A stretch of 46,007 nucleotides of DNA from Actinomycetota bacterium. GTDB taxonomy: Bacteria > Actinomycetota > Nitriliruptoria > Euzebyales > JAHELV01. Shown here in pieces: positions 10,137 to 19,538 of the stretch; the stretch's first letter is position 1; every line of letters begins with the position of its first letter. The DNA is taken from NCBI GenBank assembly GCA_019347695.1, contig JAHWKT010000006.1, positions 1 to 46,007 of the forward strand, written 5' to 3'. Below the pieces are notes generated by a model. It did not search any database. It saw only the letters and a list, made by a program, of their open reading frames with translations, and was not told where the DNA came from. A program made the position numbers and the translations under genes.

Positions 10137-10928
10137 ATGGTGACGCGCTTCGGGCTGACCTGGTGGGGCAAGCGGTGGATCGGCGCGCTGGAGGCACTCG
10201 GCGCCGTCTACGCCAACCGCCTGCCACGGGGCCGGACCTACGCGCGGCAGGGCCGCGTGACCAACCTGACCGTTGCTGCCGGCCGGGTGACCGCGCGGGT
10301 CCAGGGCCGGCGCGCCCGCCCGTACCGCGTGACACTGACGCTGCCCGTCTTCGACGACGCCACCTGGGACAGCGTGCTCGGGGCCCTGGCCGGCGAGGTG
10401 CGCCACACCGCCGCGCTGCTCGACGGCCGCATGCCCGACGACGTCGACGACGTGCTCCAGACCTGCGGCGTGTCGCTGTTCCCCCGCGCGCGGGAGCTGT
10501 CGACATCGTGCTCGTGCCCCGACGCTGCCAACCCCTGCAAGCACGTCGCCGCCGTGCACTACACGTTGGCCCAGACCTTCGACGACGACCCGTTCCTGCT
10601 GCCCCGGCTGCGCGGTCGCGACCGCGACCAGCTGCTCGCAGGGCTGCGCGCCCAGCGGGCCGGCGCCGACGAACCAACAGCCGACGCCGCAGCCGATGAC
10701 GCCCAGATCGCCGTCTCGGATCTGATCGCCCGCGACCTGTTCACCGCCCGCGGACCGCTCGACGAGATCGACCTGCGGCCCCGCCCGGCGAGCGACCCGA
10801 CCGCGACCCTGCGCCGCCTCGGGCCCCCACCCGCCGCCACCGCCGTCGAGGCCGACCTCCACGATCTCGCCACCGACGCCGCCGCCCTCGCCTGGCAGAT
10901 CCTCGCCGGCCCAGGCGATTCACAGTGA
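10137..10928 (+). CDS. SWIM zinc-finger protein
   Basis: SCSCPDAANPCKHVAAVHYTLA matches CxCx(n)CxH of SWIM; starts MVTRFGLTWWGKRWIGALEALG; 40 nt downstream of the SNF2 gene. Confidence 0.9.
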   Translation: MVTRFGLTWWGKRWIGALEALGAVYANRLPRGRTYARQGRVTNLTVAAGRVTARVQGRRARPYRVTLTLPVFDDATWDSVLGALAGEVRHTAALLDGRMPDDVDDVLQTCGVSLFPRARELSTSCSCPDAANPCKHVAAVHYTLAQTFDDDPFLLPRLRGRDRDQLLAGLRAQRAGADEPTADAAADDAQIAVSDLIARDLFTARGPLDEIDLRPRPASDPTATLRRLGPPPAATAVEADLHDLATDAAALAWQILAGPGDSQ

Positions 10929-10945
10929 GGTCGTCCGTCGCCGCC

Positions 10946-11211
10946 CTACCGCTGGCTCGCGTTCGGCACCGTCAGCAGTCCCCGTTGCGCGAAGTCGCGG
11001 TCGAAGGCGAACGCCTCCGTTCGTCTGCTCCTGCTCGATCAAGGCGAACGATGTCGCGTCGACGTAGCTCCACTCCTTGTCGTCATGCGCCTCGAGGATC
11101 TGCCATGCCCGGTCGTCCGCGTCCTCGTTGACGCGCAGCAGATCGATGGTCGTCCCGCACGGAAGGCCGCGCCCCAGCCAGCGGTACTGCGCGTCGTCGA
11201 GGTACCGCCAT
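10946..11211 (-). pseudogene. Degenerate PIN-domain (VapC-like) remnant
   Basis: Frame pieces MAV / YLDDAQYRW ... VNEDADDRAWQILEAHDDKEWSYVDATSFALIEQEQTN, then after a frame change AFAFDRDFAQRGLLTVPNASQR*. These are PIN C-terminal motifs spread over different frames, and the gene is too short for an intact PIN domain. Confidence 0.65.
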
Positions 11212-11236
11212 GGACTGGCCGGCGCACGTCTCGAGA

Positions 11237-12364
11237 TCAGATGGCCGACGGTATCGACGCGTCGGGGCTGGCGTGCGGTCTGGTAGCCATCCGCGTGGCG
11301 ATGGCGTCGGCGACGCGGGCGGCGTCGCGGCCCACGCCGTGGACCATGCCCGACGACACCGAGTGCAGGAAGTCCAGGCCGACGAAGTACAGGCCGGGCA
11401 GCTCGTCGACGAGGCCGGAACGGTGGCGGGGCTCCTGACCCTCGAACACGTCGAGGTCGACCCACGAGAAGCCGGGGTGGTATCCGGTGCACCAGATCAC
11501 GTTGGCCACCTCGAGCACGCGGCCGTCGGTGAGCAGCGGCAGGCCGTCGCGGACGCCCGAGACGCGGGCCACACGCTCGATGCCCGCCGCGCCAAGATCC
11601 CTGGGCCTGGTGCGGACCACCGTCGTGCGCAACCGGTCGACGTGGCGCCGGGCCCTCCGTCCGATCGCCGTGTCGACGGTGAGCACCCGGTGGAACAGCA
11701 CCCGCAGCACCAGCCGTGACAGCACGTACCGGTAGGCGACCCCGTCGATGTCGATCGGCACATGGCCGGGATGACGGCCCGACAGCCACACCCGGCGGCC
11801 GCCGGCGACATCGAGGGCGATCTCCACGCCTGAGTTGGCGGCGCCGACGACCAGCACATCGCCGTCCTTGAGCTGCGAGGGTCGCCGGTAGTCCACGGAG
11901 TGCAGCTGCACGATGTCCGCAGCGAGCTGCGGGGCGTAGGCGGGTATGCGTCCACGCTGATCCGTGCCCACCGCGACCACAACGTTGTCGGCTTCGATGA
12001 CGCGTTCGCCAGCGGCGACCCGGAACCGGGTACCGTCGTACGACAGACGGTCCACTTCGACGCCGAGACGGACCGGCAGGTCGAACCGGTCCGCGTACGC
12101 CTGCAGGTAGTCGGCCATCTCGTCTTTGGTCGGGTAGGTCGCACCCGGAGCGGGAAACGCCATGCCGTCGAGCCCGTCGTGGCGGGCGGGGGTGAACAGC
12201 CGCAGCGAGGCCCAGCGGTGGCGCCAGGCGTCGCCGATACGATCGTTGGCGTCGAGGATCACGAACGGCAGGTCGCGGCGGGCCAGGTGGTAGCCGACCG
12301 ACAGCCCGGCCTGGCCGCCACCGATCACGACGGTCTCGACGCGTTCGCGCTCGGACGCGGTCAT
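11237..12364 (-). CDS. Flavin-containing monooxygenase / FAD-dependent NAD(P)-binding oxidoreductase
   Basis: VETVVIGGGQAGLSVGYHLARRDLPFVILDANDRIGDAWRHRWASLRLFTPARHDGL; second Rossmann motif DVLVVGAANSGVEIALDVA. Confidence 0.9.
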   Translation of the reverse strand: MTASERERVETVVIGGGQAGLSVGYHLARRDLPFVILDANDRIGDAWRHRWASLRLFTPARHDGLDGMAFPAPGATYPTKDEMADYLQAYADRFDLPVRLGVEVDRLSYDGTRFRVAAGERVIEADNVVVAVGTDQRGRIPAYAPQLAADIVQLHSVDYRRPSQLKDGDVLVVGAANSGVEIALDVAGGRRVWLSGRHPGHVPIDIDGVAYRYVLSRLVLRVLFHRVLTVDTAIGRRARRHVDRLRTTVVRTRPRDLGAAGIERVARVSGVRDGLPLLTDGRVLEVANVIWCTGYHPGFSWVDLDVFEGQEPRHRSGLVDELPGLYFVGLDFLHSVSSGMVHGVGRDAARVADAIATRMATRPHASPDASIPSAI

Positions 12365-12536
12365 GGCTGCACCTGCCTGCTCCGCTCGCGTACCCGTTGT
12401 GCATCCGGCATCTGTCCGCTCCCGTTGGTGTCCGGGGTCCTGGCGACACCGTAGGAACCGCCCCGCTGCGCGTCGTCGGGAGGATTCCCGAGATCGCTGC
12501 GAAGGTGGACATGGGTGAAACCACCCACGCGACGAC

Positions 12537-14177
12537 TCAGAGAAGGTCGTGCTCGTACGCGAACGCGGCCGCGGCGGTCCGCGACGGGACACCCAGCTTC
12601 GCGAGGATGCTGGCGACGTGACGATCGACCGTCTTGACGGCCACGTACAACTCCTCGGCGATCGTCTGATTGGTCATGCCGGTGGCAACCAGGCGCAGCA
12701 CCTCCAGCTCCCGTGGGGTGAGCTCGTGGCCCTGCTCGTCGTCGCGGACAGCCAGACGCGCCAGATCTGACGCCGCGCCCAGCTCGCGGAAGACCCGGCG
12801 TGCCGCGTCGAGCTCCACTTGGGCCGTGTCGCGATCACCCAGGGCCCGACAAGCGCGACTGATCAACACCCGCGTGCGGGCGACCTCGTACGGCGCGTCG
12901 AGGGATCGCCACGCCGCGAGCGCCCGGCGCAGTGGGGCGGAAGCGGTGGTGGCGTCGCCCTCGGCCAGGAGCACCGCGCCACGGGCCCGGTCGGCCGCGG
13001 CGTGCAGCGCAGCTGTGCCGTACGTGGCGGCGTGGGCCGCGAGCTCCGTCGACGCGTCCGCCGCCGATGCCCGGTCGCCCGCGGCCAGCAACACCTCGAC
13101 GTGCGCGGGCAGCAGCTTGACGCGCTCGACTGTGTCGCTGCGCTCTGTCATCAGCCGGCGCAAGGTCGCCGCGGCGGTGGCAACGCGGCCCTGTGCCAGA
13201 CGCACCAGCGCCAGCCCCGGCTGCGGGTCGTGGCCCCACTCGCCGGCCTCGCGGAAGGCGTCCTCGGCCGCAGTCAGGTCGCCGCGGACACGGTGGACCT
13301 CACCCAGTTCGTACAGCGCCATCCCGGTCGCGGCCTCGTCGGCGGCGCCGGCGAACCGCTCGCACGCCCGCGTCGCCTCGCGTGCGGCGGCCTGCCATCT
13401 CCCGTGGCGGCGCAGGATCGTCGCTCGATGGGTCAGACACTGGCCGGTGAACGTGACCATCCCCCGCTGCTGCCCGCACCAGCGCGCGAGTGCGTCGGTC
13501 CACTCCCGCGCGCGGCGGAGCTCGGCGATCTGCTCGCACGCCTCGATCAGCGAGCAGTACACGGTGCCGGCGACCGGCGGCGACAGCGCTCCGGAGACGA
13601 CCGAGACCATCGCCTCGTCGAGCCGGGACAACCCTTCGGCGGGGCGTCCATCCATGATCGCGGCACGACCCGCGATGTTGAGCCCGAGGGCGACCAGATC
13701 CTCGTCGCGGCCCTGACGCCCGATGGCGACCACCTGGTCGGCTGTCGTCTGGGCGGCGGCGAACTGGCGCTCCACGGTCAGGAGGCGAAACGCGGTGACG
13801 CACTGCAGGTAGCCGTGCTCCGGGCAGTCGGCGGGCAGCTGTTCCAGCAGGTGGGCGGACCGCGCCAGCCAGCCACCGGCCTGCGCCACCTCCCCGCGGT
13901 TCAGCGAGATGAACGCGATCCAGAAGCCACACCGGACGGCTGCGGCGACATCGTCACCGTGGCCTTGGAACGCCCGCGCCTGCGCGTCGACCGCGGTGTC
14001 GACGTGTCCGAGCAGGTAGGCGGCGGTCGCCCACACTTCGAGATCGTCGGCCTGCAGCGGTGCGGCGGCGTCGGCGATCGAGAAGGCCGCGAACGCCTCG
14101 TCCCACGCGCGGCGCTCGGCCGCGGCCCGCGCCCGAGCGATCGCGCCGCTGTCCGTCGTGGTTGGGAGATCGGCCAC
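12537..14177 (-). CDS. LuxR-family transcriptional regulator with TPR-like N-terminal region
   Basis: C-terminal HTH LTPRELEVLRLVATGMTNQTIAEELYVAVKTVDRHVASILAKLGV; helical-repeat N-terminus; candidate GTG start at 14177. Confidence 0.88.
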   Translation of the reverse strand: MADLPTTTDSGAIARARAAAERRAWDEAFAAFSIADAAAPLQADDLEVWATAAYLLGHVDTAVDAQARAFQGHGDDVAAAVRCGFWIAFISLNRGEVAQAGGWLARSAHLLEQLPADCPEHGYLQCVTAFRLLTVERQFAAAQTTADQVVAIGRQGRDEDLVALGLNIAGRAAIMDGRPAEGLSRLDEAMVSVVSGALSPPVAGTVYCSLIEACEQIAELRRAREWTDALARWCGQQRGMVTFTGQCLTHRATILRRHGRWQAAAREATRACERFAGAADEAATGMALYELGEVHRVRGDLTAAEDAFREAGEWGHDPQPGLALVRLAQGRVATAAATLRRLMTERSDTVERVKLLPAHVEVLLAAGDRASAADASTELAAHAATYGTAALHAAADRARGAVLLAEGDATTASAPLRRALAAWRSLDAPYEVARTRVLISRACRALGDRDTAQVELDAARRVFRELGAASDLARLAVRDDEQGHELTPRELEVLRLVATGMTNQTIAEELYVAVKTVDRHVASILAKLGVPSRTAAAAFAYEHDLL

Positions 14178-14305
14178 GGGCGGTCCACCTCGTCGGGAGA
14201 TCCTCCTGGACAGGCTGCTGCGGGACGCGCAACATCGCGTCGTTGGCCACCATCGCACACACCCGTCACCGTCGTCAAGGCGCCGCGCTGGGTGGCCCAG
14301 GCGGA

Positions 14306-15493
14306 TCAGAAGAAGTCGCGCAGGAACGGCGTCGGGCCGGCGAAGGCGTCGGTCAGCGCGATCACGTCGGCGGTGGTCGCTCCGGGCAACCTGCCGTCGC
14401 GCGCCGCGTCGGTGGCCGTCAGGAACCCGGTGTACAGGCTCGACAGCACCGCGATGTCGATGGTGACCCGCCCGGTGCCGCCCGCGGTGAGCACCGCAGT
14501 GCGGTCGTCGAGCTCCAGCACGTACCGCCCCGCGTTGGTCGGATGCTGCGGGTCGACGATGTCGAGATGCACGGTGGCCGAGCCCGGCGGCCAGCCCCGC
14601 GCGCCGATCGCCGCCTGCACGTCGACCAGCCGGGTCATGAAGTGTGCGGTCGACGGGTCCGTCATCTCGAGGCCGTGCCGGAGGTCGAACAACAGCGGGT
14701 CGGCGGGGCGCGACACGAACGCGGTGCGCGGCGCGGTCGTGTGGTGGTGGGCAACGGCCCGCCACAGCGCCCGTTCGACGTCGCGGTCGACGCCGAACAG
14801 GCGGAGCACGTCGACGTCGTAGCTGCCGTGGGCCTCCGACGGCGCCGTCTTTGCCAGCAGCAGCAGTCCGACGACGCGGTGGTCGCGAACCGCCACATGG
14901 GCGATCTCGGGGTCGTCGGGGTCCGGCTGCAGGGCACGCTGCAGCCACCGTGTGCCGCACACCAGCCCACCGGGCTCGGTGGTCGTCACCGCGTCGTGCA
15001 CCGCGACCACGGCATCCAGGTCGCTGGCCGCATACGGCCGCAGCGTGACGTGAGTGACCGCCGGCGGCACGTCGAGCAGGTCGCGCGTGGCGATCCGGCG
15101 ACGCATCCGGACACCCGCGTACGCCCAGCCCCAGCGGCGATACGGCACCGGGGTGCTCGGATACAGCGTCGAGATCGCCATGCCGGCGTCGGCCATGTGC
15201 GCCAGGCCCGCCTCGAGCAGCCGGGTCGCGATCCCCTCACCCCGGCGATGGTCGGCGACGACGACCGCGCCGACGCCGCCCATCGGCACGGCGTGCCGGT
15301 GGAACGCCTGATTGAACGGCCAGACCCCGAGGTGGCCGACCACCTCGCCGTCGTCGACCGCGACGAGCCGGTGCTCGTCGGGGATGTAGATCTCGTCGGC
15401 GTCGTACTCGACGTGCGTGGCCCCGCTGAAGGCGGTGACCCGCAGCTGGAACGCCTGCTCGGCGTGCTCGGCGCGGTAGGGGCGGATGCGCAT
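14306..15493 (-). CDS. GNAT-family N-acetyltransferase, Eis-like (GNAT plus C-terminal SCP2-like domain)
   Basis: MRIRPYRAEHAEQAFQLRVTAFSG...PMGGVGAVVVADHRRGEGIATRLLEAGLAHMADAGMAISTLYPSTPVPYRRWGWAYAG. Confidence 0.85.
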   Translation of the reverse strand: MRIRPYRAEHAEQAFQLRVTAFSGATHVEYDADEIYIPDEHRLVAVDDGEVVGHLGVWPFNQAFHRHAVPMGGVGAVVVADHRRGEGIATRLLEAGLAHMADAGMAISTLYPSTPVPYRRWGWAYAGVRMRRRIATRDLLDVPPAVTHVTLRPYAASDLDAVVAVHDAVTTTEPGGLVCGTRWLQRALQPDPDDPEIAHVAVRDHRVVGLLLLAKTAPSEAHGSYDVDVLRLFGVDRDVERALWRAVAHHHTTAPRTAFVSRPADPLLFDLRHGLEMTDPSTAHFMTRLVDVQAAIGARGWPPGSATVHLDIVDPQHPTNAGRYVLELDDRTAVLTAGGTGRVTIDIAVLSSLYTGFLTATDAARDGRLPGATTADVIALTDAFAGPTPFLRDFF

Positions 15494-15681
15494 GCACCCC
15501 ATCCTCCCACGCTCGCCGGGCCGGTCCGCGCGGCGGGCGCGCGATGGATCCGGCAACGTTCGAAGGCTGCAGCGATCAGCTGTGCGCGGGACACTCACGC
15601 GGCACGTCGCGGTCGCGCGCTGCCTTTGCCGCCGGGGCCGAACGCCGACGGTGACGTCGACACCGTCGAGGGGAGAGCTGC

Positions 15682-16179
15682 ATGACCACCACCACCCGCA
15701 CGACCACGCCGGCCATGGTGCTAGCGCTCATCGTACTGCTCGCACTGCTGCTGTCGGTGCTGGGCGGCAACGCCGCCGTCGCGACCGACGACGCACCCGA
15801 CAAGGACACGACGTGCGCCCCGGACGACAGCGACGAAGACAGCGATGGCGGCGATGTGACCACCGACACCGCTGACGACTGCGAGGACGACGACGCCAAC
15901 GAGTTCACCGACGTCCCCGACAACCTGCCGCACGTCGAGGGCATCTCCTGGCTGTCGGCGACCGGAGTGACCAAAGGCTGTAGACAGGGCAAGTTCTGTC
16001 CGAACAAGCCCGTCACCCGTGCGGAGTTCGCCACGCTGGCCGGGAGGCTGCTCGGCGAGGTCGACGACAACGAGCCGGTCGCCGCGCCGGCAGACGAGCT
16101 GGAGGCCCTGCAGGACACGGTGGAGCAGCTCGAGCAGACGATCGAGGGTCTCGAGGAGCGTATCGAGGCGTTGGAGTAG
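15682..16179 (+). CDS. Small secreted protein with a single SLH-like domain and C-terminal coiled coil
   Basis: Signal-like N-terminus; acidic linker; FTDVPDNLPHVEGISWLSATGVTKGCRQGKFCPNKPVTRAEFATLAGRLLG; C-terminal LEALQDTVEQLEQTIEGLEERIEALE. Confidence 0.75.
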   Translation: MTTTTRTTTPAMVLALIVLLALLLSVLGGNAAVATDDAPDKDTTCAPDDSDEDSDGGDVTTDTADDCEDDDANEFTDVPDNLPHVEGISWLSATGVTKGCRQGKFCPNKPVTRAEFATLAGRLLGEVDDNEPVAAPADELEALQDTVEQLEQTIEGLEERIEALE

Positions 16180-16238
16180 ACGACAGCCATCGGCGTCGAC
16201 CACCCGCTGAATCAGGGCCGGTCCGTTATGGTCCCGGT

Positions 16239-16979
16239 ATGGACGACGACTCGGCGCTCGATGTCCTCCGCGGCGCCGCTGACACCCTCGCGCGGGACGC
16301 AGCCGGCGAACTGCACCGCGCCGTGCCCGCCTATCCGGAATGGTCGGTCGCGGATCTCGTGGTGCACACGGGCGGCATCCACCGCTGGGTCACGCACATC
16401 GTCGAGACCCGAGCGACCCAGCGGCCGTCACAGCCCGACATCGACCGGCGTCCCGACGACCTGATCGCGTGGTTCGAGGCCGGCGCACGCGGCGTTGCCG
16501 ACGTGCTGGCGGCGTGCCCGCCGTCGACCGACGTCTGGACGTTCGCTGGCGAGCGGACCGCGCGGTTCTGGCGTCGCCGCATGGCGTTGGAGACGACCAT
16601 CCACCGGTGGGACGTCCAGCAGGCGGTCGACCGCCCCGCGCCGATCGCCGATGACGTCGCTGCGGCCGGAGTCACCGAGGCGCTCGAGGTCTACCTCGGA
16701 CCCCGCTCGCGCGACACCGCGGTCGGTGGCGGAGGCGAGGTGGTGGTGCTGCGCGCCGCCGATGGGACGCGGGCGTGGGCGGTGCGCCTCCACTCCGACG
16801 CGATCGAGGTCGTCAGCGCCGACCACGCGGGCGACGTGGTCGTCACCGGCACGTCCGCCCGGCTGTGGTTGTTCCTGATGGGACGCGTGCCTGGCACTGC
16901 GTTGGCCGTCCGCGGTCCGACCGCCGTCAGCGAGCGGCTCGAGCGCGCGATCGCCGGCTTGGAACCGCCGTCACGCTGA
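16239..16979 (+). CDS. Maleylpyruvate isomerase family (mycothiol-dependent, DinB-like) protein
   Basis: YPEWSVADLVVHTGGIHRWVTHIV...FWRRRMALETTIHRWDVQQAV matches MDMPI/TIGR03083 pattern. Confidence 0.85.
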   Translation: MDDDSALDVLRGAADTLARDAAGELHRAVPAYPEWSVADLVVHTGGIHRWVTHIVETRATQRPSQPDIDRRPDDLIAWFEAGARGVADVLAACPPSTDVWTFAGERTARFWRRRMALETTIHRWDVQQAVDRPAPIADDVAAAGVTEALEVYLGPRSRDTAVGGGGEVVVLRAADGTRAWAVRLHSDAIEVVSADHAGDVVVTGTSARLWLFLMGRVPGTALAVRGPTAVSERLERAIAGLEPPSR

Positions 16980-17130
16980 CAGCGCGGATATTGCACATCG
17001 CCCTCGACCGCGCTGGCAATCGGGGGTACGCTGCATGGTCCAAGGCCGCCGGCGTGACGCCAGCAGAGGCGCAGAGGACTCAAGACCTCGCTGCTCTCGT
17101 CGGCGGTCGGGCGTGTGTGGCCTTCCGCGC

Positions 17131-17361
17131 TCATGTGTGACGCACCATGCGACCGTGCCGCAGCGACGCGAGGCAGATGGCCCGCAGCTCCCCGAGATAC
17201 GCGAGATGCCGTTCGAGGGTGTCGCGGTCGAGGGCCTGTTCGCGCCGGTCCGTGGCCCGCTGTGCCTCGGCGATCGCCCGTCGCGTCACGAACTCCAGCG
17301 CCTCCTGGCGGCTGTACCCCCAGCTCTCCACCGTGTTGATATCCTGCCGTGCTGACTGCAT
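17131..17361 (-). CDS. Small hypothetical protein (76 aa)
   Basis: MQSARQDINTVESWGYSRQEALEFVTRRAIAEAQRATDRREQALDRDTLERHLAYLGELRAICLASLRHGRMVRHT; plausible amphipathic helical composition. Confidence 0.45.
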   Translation of the reverse strand: MQSARQDINTVESWGYSRQEALEFVTRRAIAEAQRATDRREQALDRDTLERHLAYLGELRAICLASLRHGRMVRHT

Positions 17362-17468
17362 TGTGTGCCTTTCGCGCCGAGCGAATGTCCGGCCGTCGAC
17401 CGACGACCCACCTGCGTCTCGTGGCGGGCCCATCGGCCGCTGCGGGCGTCGTGCGACGGTCCGCTGGA

Positions 17469-17517
17469 CGTCTCGTGGAGCCCCACGAAGAATACCAAGC
17501 GTGTTATTCCTGAGACG
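17469..17517. repeat. Compact three-stem inverted-repeat structure
   Basis: Outer CGTCTC/GAGACG (17469-17474/17512-17517) enclosing CGTGG-agcc-CCACG (17474-17487) and GAATA-N10-TATTC (17490-17509). Confidence 0.5.
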
Positions 17518-17622
17518 CTGGGTCGTCATCCAGATTGGTGAATCCGGCGTGACGTCAACCACGTGTAACGAGAATGCGACCTGAGGTGACGTGCTCGTGC
17601 GCGCCACCGTGGCGGGGTCTGC

Positions 17623-18179
17623 GTGACCGCGGCCAATGCCGGGCCCGTCGCGCTGCTCGGCAGTGGTGAGTACCTGTCGACGATGCAGGCGGTCGAACGC
17701 GGCCTGCTGGCGGGACGACGGCCGCGCATGGCACAGCTGGCGACGGCCGCCGCACCGGAGGGCCACGAGCGACTGCGCTACTGGCACGGTCTCGGCCGCG
17801 ACGCCGCTGACCGCCTCGGCGTGGAGCAGATCGTCGTGCCCGTCGTCGATCGCGCCAGCGCCCAGGACCCGCGGATCGCGGCGCTGATCGACGACGTCGG
17901 CCTGGTCTACCTGTCCGACGGCAACCCCCGGTTCCTCGCGGCGACGCTGCGAGGCACGCGGGTGTGGGACGCGATCGAGCAGGCGTGGCGCGCCGGCACC
18001 GCGCTGGCCGGCTGCAGCGCGGGGGCGATGGCGCCGACGGAGCAGGCCATCGGTCCGTGTGGGAACTCACCGCCTCGGGGCGACGGCATCATCCCGCAGG
18101 CACCCGGATGCGCGTCGCGCCGCCCGATGGGTCGCGCCGGTCGGGACCGGCCTCGACGACCGGCGACCCGATCCGCTGA
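17623..18179 (+). pseudogene. Peptidase S51 / cyanophycinase-like, internally deleted
   Basis: VTAANAGPVALLGSGEYL...LVYLSDGNPRFLAATLRGTRVWDAIEQAWRAGTALAGCSAGAMA, followed directly by junk in frame and, in another frame, a C-terminal-looking VWELTASGRRHHPAGTRMRVAPPDGSRRSGPASTTGDPIR*. Confidence 0.65.
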
Positions 18180-18206
18180 CCGCACACACCACCGCGCTCC
18201 ACGGAC

Positions 18207-19289
18207 CTACGGGGTGAACACCGCCTTGACGATGCCCCCGGTGCGACGCGCGAAGCGGTCGTAGACCGCCGGTCCGTCGGCCAGCGGCACATCGGGATCG
18301 GTGATCACCACCTCGGCCAGCGACCGCAGTGCGTCACCTGCCAGCGGTGAGGTAGCACCGGCCGGCGCCAGCAGTTGGTCCATCGCTGCACGGACCGAGG
18401 CCCGCCCGAACCGCATGGTGATGTTCGCGTCGTACGCCTCGACGGGTGTGAACCCGAACTGCTCGGCGGTCTGCACGGCGATCACCGACAGGGTCCCGCC
18501 GGGCCTGACCATCGAGAACGCCAGCGCCTGCGCCGTCGGCGTGCCGGCCGCCTCGATGACCGCCGGCGCCGCCTGACCGGACCCGCACACCTCTGCGAGC
18601 CGCTGCAGCGCCGCCGCGGGCGCGGCCGCAACGGCGCCGAGCCTCACGGCGCGCTCCCGCCGTGCGGCGACCGGGTCGACCGCGAGCACCGTGCCCGCAC
18701 CGCCCCAGCGCGCGGCGGCGACGGCGCACAGCCCCACTGCGCCGAGGCCCACCACGACCACCGCGTCGCCGGGCGTCAGGTCGGCGCGGCGTACGGCGCA
18801 CCAGGCCGTCGGCAGGTTGTCGGTGAGCAGCACCGCGGAGCGGTCGTCGACGTCGTCGGGAACCTCGACGAGGGTGCCGTCGGCCCACGGCACCCGTACC
18901 AGCTGGGCCTGCCCACCGTGCAGCGGCGGTGCCGACGCATCGTGTGGCGAGCCGAATCCGAACAGCGCGCCATTGGCACAGCGCGCCGTGAGGCGCCGCC
19001 GACAAGGTTCGCACCGACTGCACGAGGTCGTGAACGGCACGACCACCCGCGCCCCGACCGTGAGGTCGCTGACATCGTCACCGACCGACACGATCCGACC
19101 GACCGCCTCGTGTCCGGGGACCACACCGAACCGGACCGCCTCTCGACCCTCATAGGGGTGCAGATCCGAGCCGCACAGGCCCGCCTGGGTGACCGCCACC
19201 ACGGCGTCGGTGGGCGCCTCGACCACGGGATCCGCCAGATCGTCGCGGAACCGCACGCAGCCCACGGCTTCGAGCACCAGTCCACGCAC
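18207..19289 (-). CDS. Zinc-dependent alcohol dehydrogenase family protein
   Basis: AGLCGSDLHPYEG, PGHEAVGRIVSVGDDV, CSRCEPCRRRLTARC structural Zn site, GDAVVVVGLGAVGLCAV. Confidence 0.92.
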   Translation of the reverse strand: MRGLVLEAVGCVRFRDDLADPVVEAPTDAVVAVTQAGLCGSDLHPYEGREAVRFGVVPGHEAVGRIVSVGDDVSDLTVGARVVVPFTTSCSRCEPCRRRLTARCANGALFGFGSPHDASAPPLHGGQAQLVRVPWADGTLVEVPDDVDDRSAVLLTDNLPTAWCAVRRADLTPGDAVVVVGLGAVGLCAVAAARWGGAGTVLAVDPVAARRERAVRLGAVAAAPAAALQRLAEVCGSGQAAPAVIEAAGTPTAQALAFSMVRPGGTLSVIAVQTAEQFGFTPVEAYDANITMRFGRASVRAAMDQLLAPAGATSPLAGDALRSLAEVVITDPDVPLADGPAVYDRFARRTGGIVKAVFTP

Positions 19290-19337
19290 CGTTCGCCTCC
19301 TGTCGCTGCCCGCGCGAACGACGCTACCGCCACAGCG

Positions 19338-19379
19338 GTGTCAGCAGCCTCGCGCCTGCTGACACGAAGCTGTCAGCAG
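19338..19379. promoter_or_regulatory. Inverted repeat plus third half-site upstream of the alcohol dehydrogenase
   Basis: GTGTCAGCAG-cctcgcgc-CTGCTGACAC (19338-19347/19356-19365) plus a third TGTCAGCAG at 19371-19379. Confidence 0.6.
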
Positions 19380-19388
19380 GCGTCCGTC

Positions 19389-19538
19389 ATGGTGGTCATC
19401 GCGACCAACGACGCGAAAGATGACACGCCAATGTCACATCCGCACATGGTGCCGCTGCTCATCACCGAGGACCTGGCGGCCACCCTCGACGACCTTCGCG
19501 CCACGATCGACCGTGAAGACGACGACACGGTGCGGTGA
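19389..19538 (+). CDS. Very small hypothetical ORF (49 aa)
   Basis: MVVIATNDAKDDTPMSHPHMVPLLITEDLAATLDDLRATIDREDDDTVR; weak support only. Confidence 0.2.
   Translation: MVVIATNDAKDDTPMSHPHMVPLLITEDLAATLDDLRATIDREDDDTVR

Noticed and set aside
7466-10171. 901-aa minus-strand ORF opposite the SNF2 helicase
   Set aside because: High-GC antisense shadow ORF; composition rich in R/G/Q/H/V without any recognisable motif, while the plus strand carries a full helicase.
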